Program-made: the position numbers and the translations under genes
Shown: in pieces, positions 33,298 through 40,562 of the stretch
Layout: the number at the start of each line of letters is the position of its first letter
Position numbering within the stretch: the first letter of the stretch is position 1
The notes under the pieces: generated by a model
Databases searched by the model: none
What the model was told of the DNA's origin: nothing
Seen by the model: the letters and a program-made list of their open reading frames with translations, nothing else
Assembly (NCBI GenBank): GCA_017525875.1
Contig: JAFXSG010000025.1
Coordinates: 62,001 to 126,000 of the forward strand
Direction of reading: 5' to 3'
DNA: 64,000 bases
From: Clostridia bacterium
Lineage (GTDB): Bacteria > Bacillota > Clostridia > Christensenellales > CAG-138

Positions 33298-33326
33298 ATT
33301 ATACTCAGAACTTATGAGCTTTTCAA
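33298..33326 (-). promoter_or_regulatory. Promoter of the LRR-like unknown gene
   Basis: Minus strand TTGAAA (33321-33326), 17-base spacer, TATAAT (33298-33303). A small hairpin (AAACCGA/TCGGTTT) lies in the 5' leader. Confidence 0.7.
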
Positions 33327-33354
33327 CCTGCTGCAAAAAACCCGCAAACCCGCT

Positions 33355-33378
33355 GTTATGGTCGGGGCGACGGGATTT
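33355..33378 (-). repeat. tRNA-Pro 3'-end copy 0
   Basis: Matches, with its flank, the 3' end of the tRNA-Pro gene: the complement of GTTATGGTCGGGGCGACGGG plus ATTT, identical to 33896-33919. The terminator stem is not present next to this copy. No tRNA body precedes it. Confidence 0.75.
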
Positions 33379-33643
33379 CTTTTTCGCGCATCGTTTCTCC
33401 TCGTCGCTGCAAGCTCCATATAGTTCGCTTCCGCAAGTATGCGAAAGCTCGCTCATTCCGCTGTTCCTCCTCTCCGCAAAAGACTCCGCTCGGCTTGCCT
33501 GCTCGGTTGCAAGCGCGCTCGCCGCGGCTCACCGTCGCTAACGCTCTTTTGCGGGGTTCGCTGCGCTCGCTTTTTCTCACTCCGCTTCGCACTCGCCCTG
33601 CGGCGAAAAAGCCGGGGCGGGAAAACCATCCACCGGAAAGTTC
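33379..33643. other. Non-coding spacer of the tRNA-tail array
   Basis: GC-rich sequence with many short inverted and direct repeats such as CTCACTCCGCTTCGCACT and CGCTCG/CGAGCG. Several frames are open but have no ribosome binding site or protein character. I see no gene. Confidence 0.55.
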
Positions 33644-33735
33644 GCTGATCCGCCATTCAAATCTCTTCGATTCAATACATTACAAAAGAGAGGCATTTAG
33701 CCTCTCTTTCGTTATGGTCGGGGCGACGGGATTTG
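33644..33735 (-). repeat. tRNA-Pro tail plus terminator, copy 1
   Basis: A 92-base segment nearly identical to 33829-33920. It contains a full copy of the terminator hairpin (33685-33709) and the last 20 or so bases of tRNA-Pro including CCA (33714-33735), without the rest of the tRNA. Confidence 0.85.
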
Positions 33736-33828
33736 TTTCGCAGAGATGCGTCTTGTGCTCGCTCACTCCGCTTCGCACTTCGCGCCTCTGCAAAACCCGG
33801 GGCGGGCAAGCGCAACACTGTTGCCCTT
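33736..33828. other. Second spacer of the tRNA-tail array
   Basis: GC-rich; forms an imperfect hairpin (GTTTCGCAGAG near the left end, CTCTGCAAAAC near the right) around the repeated CGCTCACTCCGCTTCGCACTT motif shared with the first spacer. No gene. Confidence 0.55.
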
Positions 33829-33920
33829 GCTGTTCCGCCCTTCAAATCCCTTCGATTCAAAACATAACAAAAGAGAGGCATTTAGCCTCTCTTTCGTTAT
33901 GGTCGGGGCGACGGGATTTG
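33829..33920 (-). repeat. tRNA-Pro tail plus terminator, authentic copy (copy 2)
   Basis: The true 3' end of the tRNA-Pro gene with its downstream terminator (stem AAAGAGAGGC 33870-33879, GCCTCTCTTT 33885-33894), duplicated at 33644-33735. Confidence 0.85.
33870..33894 (-). terminator. Terminator of the tRNA-Thr/tRNA-Pro operon
   Basis: Ten-bp stem with loop ATTTA; on the minus strand it ends CTCTCTTTTGTTATG. Confidence 0.85.
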
Positions 33921-33976
33921 AACCCACGGCCTTTTGGTCCCGAACCAAACGCGCTACCAAACTGCGCTACGCCCCG
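33900..33976 (-). tRNA. tRNA-Pro (anticodon CGG)
   Basis: 77 nt with encoded CCA. Acceptor CGGGGCG/CGCCCCG, discriminator A, D-arm GCGCAGTTTGGTAGCGC, anticodon loop TTCGGGA on stem TTTGG/CCAAA, T-arm GTGGGTTCAAATCCCGT. It follows tRNA-Thr by two bases in the same transcript. Confidence 0.95.
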
Positions 33977-33978
33977 AA

Positions 33979-34054
33979 TGGAGCCAATGAAGGGACTCGA
34001 ACCCTTGACCCGCGCATTACGAATGCGCTGCTCTACCAACTGAGCCACATTGGC
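33979..34054 (-). tRNA. tRNA-Thr (anticodon CGT)
   Basis: 76 nt with encoded CCA. Acceptor GCCAATG/CATTGGC, D-arm GGCTCAGTTGGTAGAGC, anticodon loop TTCGTAA on stem GCGCA/TGCGC, T-arm GAGTCCC side clear. Confidence 0.95.
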
Positions 34055-34068
34055 TTGCACAGTTTCTT

Positions 34069-34097
34069 ATTATAGCAGATGAAAACAGATTTGTCAC
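34069..34097 (-). promoter_or_regulatory. Promoter of the tRNA operon
   Basis: Minus strand GTGACA (34092-34097), 17-base spacer, extended TGC-TATAAT (34069-34074), 15 bases before tRNA-Thr. Confidence 0.7.
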
Positions 34098-34151
34098 TAT
34101 GTTTTTAAAATATATCAATTTAGTGTCGTTCGTTCCGCCTGAAACTCAAAA

Positions 34152-34997
34152 TCAAGGCTTCTCAACGATCATCCTGAGGACTTTTTCGCCGTCTTCACTG
34201 TGCAAAACGAACTTCACCGCAGTCCCTCCGGACTGGATCTCAACAAACTTATCGACCGCATACAGGGTTCGTCTGCCGCATTTTCCGTCCTCGGTAAGCG
34301 GTTTCCCGTCCGCGTCCGTGTAGCCGAGGCCGTTCAGCGCAAACTGCAGCGCGAGGATCGCATCTCCCCGGATCATAGGCGATTTCAGTTCGAGCCTGAT
34401 CGGTTCAACGGCCCTGCCGCCGTCATATTCAAACAGCTTGGTCATCAGCCCGCGATGAGTGAAGCTGCGCTCAGAGAGCCTGGAAATGGTCACTCCGTAG
34501 CGGATTCCGCGCGCTTCTACAACAAGCGGTTCTCCCAAAACACTGCCGCAGATCCAGCCGACGTGCGTCATTCGCCCGGCTGAATTGGCAGAAAACACCG
34601 CCTCGCCGATCAGGTACGGCCTTGATACTTCATCGATCCTGTATTTATCCGTGCACCAATAGAGCCAGTTATGGTTTACGTTAACGTCAGTCGGTTCATC
34701 CATCTCGTAAGTGAGCCAGGCGTCAAGAAGTCCCTGGCAGTCCGTTGCGTAGCCGTTTGGGCTCCAGTTTGCCGTAACAGCATCAAATTCGGTTCGAGTC
34801 ATCTCGTCTGCATAGTGTTCGTTGTAGAAATAATCGAGGTTTGCCGGAGTGGTCTTCACCATGATACTGCCGAAAAGGTATTGCCAGGGATCGAGCGCGC
34901 ACAGCGCGTCGGAGGATGCGAGGGCCGCACCTTCGGGAACGGAATCCTTTTGAACGTGGGTCAGCGCCCACCTTACGAACTCAAGAACAGAAAACAT
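34152..34997 (-). CDS. NlpC/P60- or CHAP-like cysteine hydrolase with C-terminal peptidoglycan-binding domain
   Basis: 281 aa. ATDCQGLLDAWLTYEM places a Cys at the start of a helix as in NlpC/P60 or CHAP peptidases; RMTHVGWICG offers the His and LVVEARGIRYGV the third polar site. The C-terminal part (SPMIRGDAILALQFALNGLGYTDADGKPL, GKCGRRTLYAVDKFVE) is a PG_binding_1 helix bundle. This layout is common in phage endolysins and in cell-wall hydrolases found as prophage remnants. No signal peptide, as in endolysins. Its ribosome binding site (GGGAGG) lies in the 3' arm of the hairpin at 35004-35029. Confidence 0.72.
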   Translation of the reverse strand: MFSVLEFVRWALTHVQKDSVPEGAALASSDALCALDPWQYLFGSIMVKTTPANLDYFYNEHYADEMTRTEFDAVTANWSPNGYATDCQGLLDAWLTYEMDEPTDVNVNHNWLYWCTDKYRIDEVSRPYLIGEAVFSANSAGRMTHVGWICGSVLGEPLVVEARGIRYGVTISRLSERSFTHRGLMTKLFEYDGGRAVEPIRLELKSPMIRGDAILALQFALNGLGYTDADGKPLTEDGKCGRRTLYAVDKFVEIQSGGTAVKFVLHSEDGEKVLRMIVEKP

Positions 34998-35003
34998 AAA
35001 ACA

Positions 35004-35029
35004 CCTCCCGCATGATACTATGCGGGAGG
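35004..35029 (-). terminator. Hairpin ending the ornithine operon and holding the next gene's ribosome binding site
   Basis: Minus strand CCTCCCGCAT (35020-35029) pairs with ATGCGGGAGG (35004-35013), loop of six, followed by TGTTTTATG. The Ts and the ATG of the downstream gene follow directly. Confidence 0.8.
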
Positions 35030-35049
35030 CGTTTATTCTATGATGAAGT

Positions 35050-35385
35050 TTATTCCGCCGTTTCGTCGGGCTTTTTGATGAGCTTCATTACCGCTTCAAC
35101 GTCGAGCACTTTGCCCATGCTGACGAGCCTTCCGTCGACTATCAGCGCGGGCGTGGTCATGATCCCCATGCGCATTATGCGGGCAAGGTCGGTCACGATC
35201 TCGATCTCGCTTGAAGGGATGCCGAGCCTTTCGGCTGCTTCGAGCGTGTTGTCACGAAGCTTTGCGCAGTGGCTGCAGCCGCCGATGAGCACCTTTATCC
35301 TTTCGCCGGGAAGCGCGGAAGGAACGACGCGGACTTCCTTCTTGCCGCGTTTTTTCAACATATCATTGATCTTTATGTATGCCAT
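35050..35385 (-). CDS. Thioredoxin-like small redox protein
   Basis: 111 aa. KVLIGGCSHCAKLRDNTLEAAERLG has a CxxC active site (CSHC) in the thioredoxin position; MTTPALIVDGRLVSMGKVL supplies the cis-Pro. It matches the archaeal/bacterial small redox-active disulfide protein family, with a basic N-terminal extension (MLKKRGKKEVRVVPSAL). It is the last gene of the ornithine operon, 23 bases after orr. It could reduce a disulfide in one of the pathway enzymes, but no role is established. GGAGGT before the ATG. Confidence 0.8.
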   Translation of the reverse strand: MAYIKINDMLKKRGKKEVRVVPSALPGERIKVLIGGCSHCAKLRDNTLEAAERLGIPSSEIEIVTDLARIMRMGIMTTPALIVDGRLVSMGKVLDVEAVMKLIKKPDETAE

Positions 35386-35408
35386 ATCAAACCTCCGAAG
35401 GCGGTGCG

Positions 35409-36488
35409 TCAGTCTTCGCCGCCGTTTATATAAACTCTCTCAACGTATTTCTCGGCAGTACAGAGCTTTAAAAGAGCGCCGTAATCGGGAATGAACCTGA
35501 GAACATCGCCGACCTTGTGATCGGGACTGCCGTTCAGATTAACGAGCAGGTGGTCGCTGCTCGCGCCGATGATCTCAACGCCGTTATCGAGCGGAACGAG
35601 CCCGTCCGGGTTGACGTCCTGCCTGCCGATCGCAAGGATCCCGCGGATCATAGGCCCGCGGTCCTCGAACGTCACGCGCTCTCCGAACGCGTTCAGACCG
35701 CTCATGCCGATGGGCTTGCTGGGCTTTGGCTGAACTTCAACGAGCTCAGCTTCGAGCACGAAGCAGTCGGTATTGAGTTCGGCCATCGGGAGACCGGATT
35801 CCGTGTTGTTGCCGAGCACGAAGCTCTCGCCGAGGCGAAGCTGCGTTACGCCTTCGGGAACACGGTTTTCCGTCAGCATCGTCATCATCGAGGAGTTCCC
35901 GCCGGAGACGACGGGGAGGGGGACGCCGTATTTTTCGCGGATCCGCTCCGCAAACCGCACGAGCCCGCCGACGTTCGTCTCATCGGGAACGATCGCGCCG
36001 TAGCAGGTGAGGTTCACGCCCACGCCGTACAGCTCGAGACCGTCCTCCGCGAGTATCGCTTCGACTGTTTCAAAGATGCGGTCCTCGTTTTTGAAGAAAA
36101 TTCCCTCGCGCAGGTCGCCCATGTCGATCATCAGAATGATCTTATGCGTTTTGCCGAGCTTTCGTGCGGCTGCGCCAAGCAGGCGGATGGTATCGATACT
36201 GCTCTGCATGGAGATGTCGGCCGATCGTACGACAGCCTCGGCTTCGCTCTGCATCGCGATCCTGAGGAGCTGCTTGGGCTTGTTTGTTCGGATCGAGCGA
36301 AGATTCTGCACGCGGGAGTCCGCAAACCCGTCCGCGTCGCTCGCGTCGATAACGGCGCAGATCTCGGGATCGGCACAGAAAACCTTAGTAACGACGGCAA
36401 CTTTAATGCCAATAGCATGGCATTTTGCAGTCAGCCAATCGAGGTTTTCACGAAGTTTTTTCAGGTCGATAACAAGTCTCGGATACAT
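35409..36488 (-). CDS. orr: Ornithine racemase
   Basis: 359 aa PLP fold-type III enzyme. YPRLVIDLKKLRENLDWL starts the barrel; the PLP lysine is Lys35 in VAVVTKVFCAD. ADSRVQNLRSI, MIDMGDLREGIF and VSGGNSSMMTML agree with the Orr group (alanine racemase-like N-terminal domain, distinct from Alr). It interconverts L- and D-ornithine, supplying D-ornithine to OraSE. GAGGAC before the ATG. It follows glmL with a two-base gap. Confidence 0.9.
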   Translation of the reverse strand: MYPRLVIDLKKLRENLDWLTAKCHAIGIKVAVVTKVFCADPEICAVIDASDADGFADSRVQNLRSIRTNKPKQLLRIAMQSEAEAVVRSADISMQSSIDTIRLLGAAARKLGKTHKIILMIDMGDLREGIFFKNEDRIFETVEAILAEDGLELYGVGVNLTCYGAIVPDETNVGGLVRFAERIREKYGVPLPVVSGGNSSMMTMLTENRVPEGVTQLRLGESFVLGNNTESGLPMAELNTDCFVLEAELVEVQPKPSKPIGMSGLNAFGERVTFEDRGPMIRGILAIGRQDVNPDGLVPLDNGVEIIGASSDHLLVNLNGSPDHKVGDVLRFIPDYGALLKLCTAEKYVERVYINGGED

Positions 36489-36490
36489 AA

Positions 36491-37861
36491 TCAGTCCTCT
36501 TTGATGCCCAGGCTCTGCTTCATAAGGTCGAGCGCGGCCTCGGGGTAAGTCTTGCTGAGAACGCCTAATGAAGCCATGATATAGTGGTTGTCAAACAGCA
36601 GACGGAGCCTTCCCGGGCGGGGATAGAGCATCATCCCGCCCGTATTGCAGTCCGCTATGCGCCTTGCGATCTCCTCGTGATGGTGGAGCCTCGTGAGCGC
36701 TCCGCCGGTGCCGATGAGGTATTTGATAACGGTAAGGTCCTTGCCCTCCGCAATGGTCTGCCTGCCCCGGGGCGTGTAGATATAGCGGAACGCTCCGGCG
36801 TGGCGCTGAATGGCGGTGAGCCCGGCTTCATAGCAGAGCCGCTCCGTCAGCCTGAACTGCTCCTCGGTTTCGGGGATAGGCTTATAGTTGGCCATAACGG
36901 CGTCCATGTCGATGCCGAGTTCCTCGGCAAGCTTGTCGCTGCCGATCATCTTTACAAGGTTTTTCGCGTTCACGAACAGGCCCAGATCGCCCTCCACGGT
37001 GCGCTTTGCAAAGGGCTCGGGCGTGGTCTGAAGCACGGCCACTTCGTCGGAACCCGCGGTGACGGAGTGTACGTCCGTCGTGGCGCCGCCGATGTCGATG
37101 ACGGCGAGGTCTCCGAGCTCTCCCTGGAGCAGCTGCGCGGCCTCCATAACGGCGCCGGGCGTGGGGATGATCTTGCCGTTTACCATGTCGCGGATGTGCT
37201 CCATGCCGGCGGCTTTGACGATATGCTCCTCAAAAACGCTGTGGATGATGCGCCTTGCGGGCTCGATATTCAACAGGTCGAGCTTCGGATAAACGTTTTC
37301 GGTGATGTAATACGGTACGCCTGCTTCGGAAAAGATCTTTTCGATGATCCTGTGGTTCTGGATATTGCCGCCGTAGATGACCGGAGTTTTCAGCCCCGAG
37401 GCGGCGATGAGCTTCGCGTTGTGAACGGCGGTCTCTCTCTCACCGTAATCGGTACCGCCCGCAAGGAGGATCAGGTTGGGATCTATCGCACGGATATCGT
37501 CGATATCGAACTCATTCAGCTTGCCGGCCGTCGCGTGCTTGATGATCGCACCAGCGCCGAGCGCCGCGGCCTGTGCCGCCTTGACGGTCATATCGTAGAC
37601 GAGGCCGTGAACGGTCATGCGAAGACCGCCCGCGGCGCTTGAGGTCGCGAACATCTCTCCGTATTCGATCTTATCTGCTCCGAGATTTCCCGCAAGATCG
37701 TCGACGGCGGCGGTGAGGCCGATGCGCACGTCGCCTGCGAGAACGCTGGTAGGCGCCTGACCCTGCCCGATGAAGCGCGGGCAGCCGGACTTCACGCCGG
37801 AAAAGGCGTTTACAAGCGTCGTTGTGGAACCGATCTCGGCAACAAGAATATCAATAAACAT
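36491..37861 (-). CDS. glmL: GlmL/MutL-type chaperone-like ATPase of B12 mutase systems
   Basis: 456 aa, ASKHA fold. DILVAEIGSTTTLVNAF is the phosphate-1 loop and DLAVIDIGGATTDVHSV the phosphate-2 loop. Such MutL/GlmL proteins accompany glutamate and ornithine aminomutases and are thought to help reactivate or assemble the adenosylcobalamin enzyme. It lies directly after oraE. The ATG at 37861 is chosen over an upstream TTG; neither has a strong ribosome binding site, and a long hairpin lies 12 bases upstream, which may tune its level. Confidence 0.9.
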   Translation of the reverse strand: MFIDILVAEIGSTTTLVNAFSGVKSGCPRFIGQGQAPTSVLAGDVRIGLTAAVDDLAGNLGADKIEYGEMFATSSAAGGLRMTVHGLVYDMTVKAAQAAALGAGAIIKHATAGKLNEFDIDDIRAIDPNLILLAGGTDYGERETAVHNAKLIAASGLKTPVIYGGNIQNHRIIEKIFSEAGVPYYITENVYPKLDLLNIEPARRIIHSVFEEHIVKAAGMEHIRDMVNGKIIPTPGAVMEAAQLLQGELGDLAVIDIGGATTDVHSVTAGSDEVAVLQTTPEPFAKRTVEGDLGLFVNAKNLVKMIGSDKLAEELGIDMDAVMANYKPIPETEEQFRLTERLCYEAGLTAIQRHAGAFRYIYTPRGRQTIAEGKDLTVIKYLIGTGGALTRLHHHEEIARRIADCNTGGMMLYPRPGRLRLLFDNHYIMASLGVLSKTYPEAALDLMKQSLGIKED

Positions 37862-37873
37862 AAGCAATAATTT

Positions 37874-37910
37874 GCGGAACGGCTTCCGGGATGACCCAAA
37901 GCCGCTCCGC
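37874..37910 (-). other. Intercistronic hairpin between oraE and glmL
   Basis: GCGGAACGGCTT (37874-37885) pairs with AAGCCGCTCCGC (37899-37910), one mismatch (wobble in the transcript), with inner pairs. There is no T-tract after it, so it looks like an mRNA processing or stability element rather than a terminator. Confidence 0.7.
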
Positions 37911-37923
37911 GTTATAAAGTCGG

Positions 37924-40173
37924 TCAGTTATCTTTCTTGCCGTTCTTCGCGGCTTCTGCGGCTTCCATCTCCCACCTGCGCTTGATCAGGAATGTGGCGT
38001 TGTGCACGCCGTGGCTGCCGCGGCCAAAGCCTTCGTCCGCGCCGGCTTTCCTTGCAAGCTCCGGTGTGACCTGGGTGCCGCCCGCGATGAAGATGATCTT
38101 ATCGCGGATACCCATCTCGCGGGCGATCTGGTCGATCTTCGCGATGTTCTTGTAGTGGATATCGTCGTGGCTGATGATGGTCGAGGCCATGATAGCGTCC
38201 GCGTTCAGCTCAACGGCCGCGTTGACGAGCTTCTCGGGCGGGCAGGAGGTTCCGAGATAGACGACCTCCATGCCGTACTTCTCGATACCGCCGTGCTTGA
38301 TGTCGATGATCTCGCGAAGGCCGACGGAGTGTTCATCCTCGCCCACGGTCGCGGCGACGATCTTCATGGGACGGCGCTCGATATCCTTGCGGATAACGTC
38401 GTCGGAAAGCACGTCGGGCTCCTTGGGGATCACGAGGGAATCAACGTCGATCGCGAAGGGCACCTTGCCCTTGACCTCGATGCGGGTACCGTCCTGCGGG
38501 TGCATGATCTCGCGGCTGATGACCTCGCACTCGGTGAGGTTCATGCGCTTTGCGCATTCAAGCGCGGCTGCTTCCGCGATGGGCTTCGGGGCGGGGAAGA
38601 ACATGGTCAGCATGACCGTGCCGTCCGCAAGCCACTCCATTTCGGGGCGGATCTGCTTGCCGCCGGGAACGAAGTCCTTGACCTCGTTCATACGGACGTT
38701 GACGTTGTCCTGCTCGTCGAGCTCGTCGATGTAAATGATCTTCTCGGGGCACTCGAGAGTGCAGCCGCCGATGAGTGCGGACGGGTTCTGCTCGTATTCC
38801 TTGCCGTACTGAGCAACGTTGTTGTAGCCGTAGTGCGCGGTGACGGGGGCCATGTAGTCCTTCGCACGCTTGAAGATGGTGCCGGCGCCGATGCCGCCGT
38901 CGATCTTCCTCGCGATGCCGTCGCCGTTGCGCTCGGGGTAGATGCCGCTGTCGACGAACATGCCTTCCTGTACGGCGTTGAAGTAGCCGCCAAGTTCGAT
39001 CATCTCTTCCATGAACATGATGGCGCGCTCCTTGAGCTCGCGCGCTTTTTCACGGAGATAACCGTCCTTCTTGAGCTCGACCATCTCCATCAAACCGTCG
39101 AGACCGACGAGCGTCTGCTTCGCGGTGTCGCAGGCTTCGATGTTGTAGATGTGCCACGGAACGTTCCTGCCCTCATCGGGGGTGATGGTGGACTGGATGT
39201 CCGCGCTGGTCAGCTTGGAGATGAACATGTTGAGCACGTGGGTGACGGTCGCTTCACGGGTGCTGGACTCGATGTACTTGGTGTTCATCTGTGCGCGCAT
39301 GCGGTACTCATGGAACAGGTCGCGAAGCGCGACGGCGTAGGGCAGGTCCATGTGTACGCAGGGTGCGGGCGTTGCGGTCGGCGGAACGGTGGAGAGGCAG
39401 ATGTTCTTCTTGTTGATGCCGACCCTTGCGGAGAAGATAGCGTTGATGCCGTGCTGGACCATCAGCTCGGGCATGACCTTCCACGCTTCGCGCGCGGTCG
39501 CGTTCGCGTTGTGAGCGCCGTCGATCTGCGCCATGCCGGCCCACGCGATCAGCTTCTTGCTCTCGCACGCGTCGACGAAGGAACGGATCATGTTGATATT
39601 GCGGTAGATAACGTTGTACTGCGGGTCCTGATGAACGCCGTTGACGCCTTCCTCGGCGAACATGACGGCGATATCCGGGCCTGCGACGCCGGAAACGTAG
39701 CTGTGATAGTTGATGGGCCTGCCGACTTCGTCCTCGATCATGTCGAGCGCCTTGCGCTGCGCGCGGACCTGCTTCCTCGTGATCGGAACGCCGCCCATGC
39801 CCTGCGGAGTGCCTTCGATCAGGCCGTCGAAGTGGCTCTGACCGGCGGTGCGGATGACCATGATATGGTCCGCGCCATGGTGCGCCGCCATGCGCATACG
39901 GCGGATATCGTCCTCAAAGCGGCCGGAAGCGATCTCGGTGGTGATGACCGGGCCGGGCTGGGGATCGATGTCGCCGAAGTAATGGGCCGGGGGAAGGGGG
40001 ACGCTGGCTTTCAGCGGCTCGGTGCAGTCGAGATACTCGAACGGACCCATGTGCAGGTGATCCACCGGCTTGCGCCAGGTCCAGCCCCTGCGGCGGGGAC
40101 GGTAGGACTCAAGGTCCTTCAGGATCTCAGCAACGTCGATCGGCTTATTCGGATCAAGTTTATAGTCGCTCAT
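37924..40173 (-). CDS. oraE: D-ornithine 4,5-aminomutase, catalytic subunit OraE
   Basis: 749 aa, TIM barrel plus C-terminal Rossmann B12 domain. The cobalamin motif DEHSVG (613-618) gives His615 as cobalt ligand. Lys626 lies 11 residues on, the same spacing as His618 and Lys629 of the Clostridium sticklandii enzyme, so it should form the PLP Schiff base. It shifts the omega-amino group of D-ornithine to C4, giving 2,4-diaminopentanoate. The start overlaps the oraS stop (TAATG). Confidence 0.95.
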   Translation of the reverse strand: MSDYKLDPNKPIDVAEILKDLESYRPRRRGWTWRKPVDHLHMGPFEYLDCTEPLKASVPLPPAHYFGDIDPQPGPVITTEIASGRFEDDIRRMRMAAHHGADHIMVIRTAGQSHFDGLIEGTPQGMGGVPITRKQVRAQRKALDMIEDEVGRPINYHSYVSGVAGPDIAVMFAEEGVNGVHQDPQYNVIYRNINMIRSFVDACESKKLIAWAGMAQIDGAHNANATAREAWKVMPELMVQHGINAIFSARVGINKKNICLSTVPPTATPAPCVHMDLPYAVALRDLFHEYRMRAQMNTKYIESSTREATVTHVLNMFISKLTSADIQSTITPDEGRNVPWHIYNIEACDTAKQTLVGLDGLMEMVELKKDGYLREKARELKERAIMFMEEMIELGGYFNAVQEGMFVDSGIYPERNGDGIARKIDGGIGAGTIFKRAKDYMAPVTAHYGYNNVAQYGKEYEQNPSALIGGCTLECPEKIIYIDELDEQDNVNVRMNEVKDFVPGGKQIRPEMEWLADGTVMLTMFFPAPKPIAEAAALECAKRMNLTECEVISREIMHPQDGTRIEVKGKVPFAIDVDSLVIPKEPDVLSDDVIRKDIERRPMKIVAATVGEDEHSVGLREIIDIKHGGIEKYGMEVVYLGTSCPPEKLVNAAVELNADAIMASTIISHDDIHYKNIAKIDQIAREMGIRDKIIFIAGGTQVTPELARKAGADEGFGRGSHGVHNATFLIKRRWEMEAAEAAKNGKKDN

Positions 40174-40538
40174 TACTCGTTACCTCCTTTGAAAAGCTCC
40201 TCGGCCTTTTCCCAAAGCTTGCCTCCCGCGAGGGCAAGGCCCGCTTCGCGGAGGGGCATATCCTCCTCTTTGGAAAGGCGGTAGACGACGTGGCCCGCGC
40301 CGTGGGAGATGACGTCGTGCTTGATGCAGCCCTCGACGATGGCCTTCGCCTCGATGGAGGAGAAGCCCATGCGGAGCAGCACGGAACGCTCGACGGCGGG
40401 GGAGGTGTATTCATAGCCCATCTGGAGGAGAGGATCCACGAGCTTGTTCGCAAGCTCCCAGAACCTTGCCTCGAGCTGCTCGTCGGTCAGATCCGCGAGG
40501 TGAGCTCTGCGCTCGGTGTAATCATCGTTTCTCTTCAT
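40173..40538 (-). CDS. oraS: D-ornithine 4,5-aminomutase, small subunit OraS
   Basis: 121 aa, all helical. YTERRAHLADLTDEQLEARFWELANKLVDPL and HDVISHGAGHVVYRLSKE are typical of OraS, which binds OraE and is needed for activity. AAAAGGA precedes the ATG. One-base overlap with oraE secures matched synthesis. Confidence 0.93.
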   Translation of the reverse strand: MKRNDDYTERRAHLADLTDEQLEARFWELANKLVDPLLQMGYEYTSPAVERSVLLRMGFSSIEAKAIVEGCIKHDVISHGAGHVVYRLSKEEDMPLREAGLALAGGKLWEKAEELFKGGNE

Positions 40539-40562
40539 AATTATTTTTCCTTTTCGATTTAT

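Noticed and set aside
33223-33881. Several open frames through the tRNA-tail array
   Set aside because: They cross the tRNA tail copies and terminators, have no start signals, and translate to Arg/Ser-rich sequence without domains.
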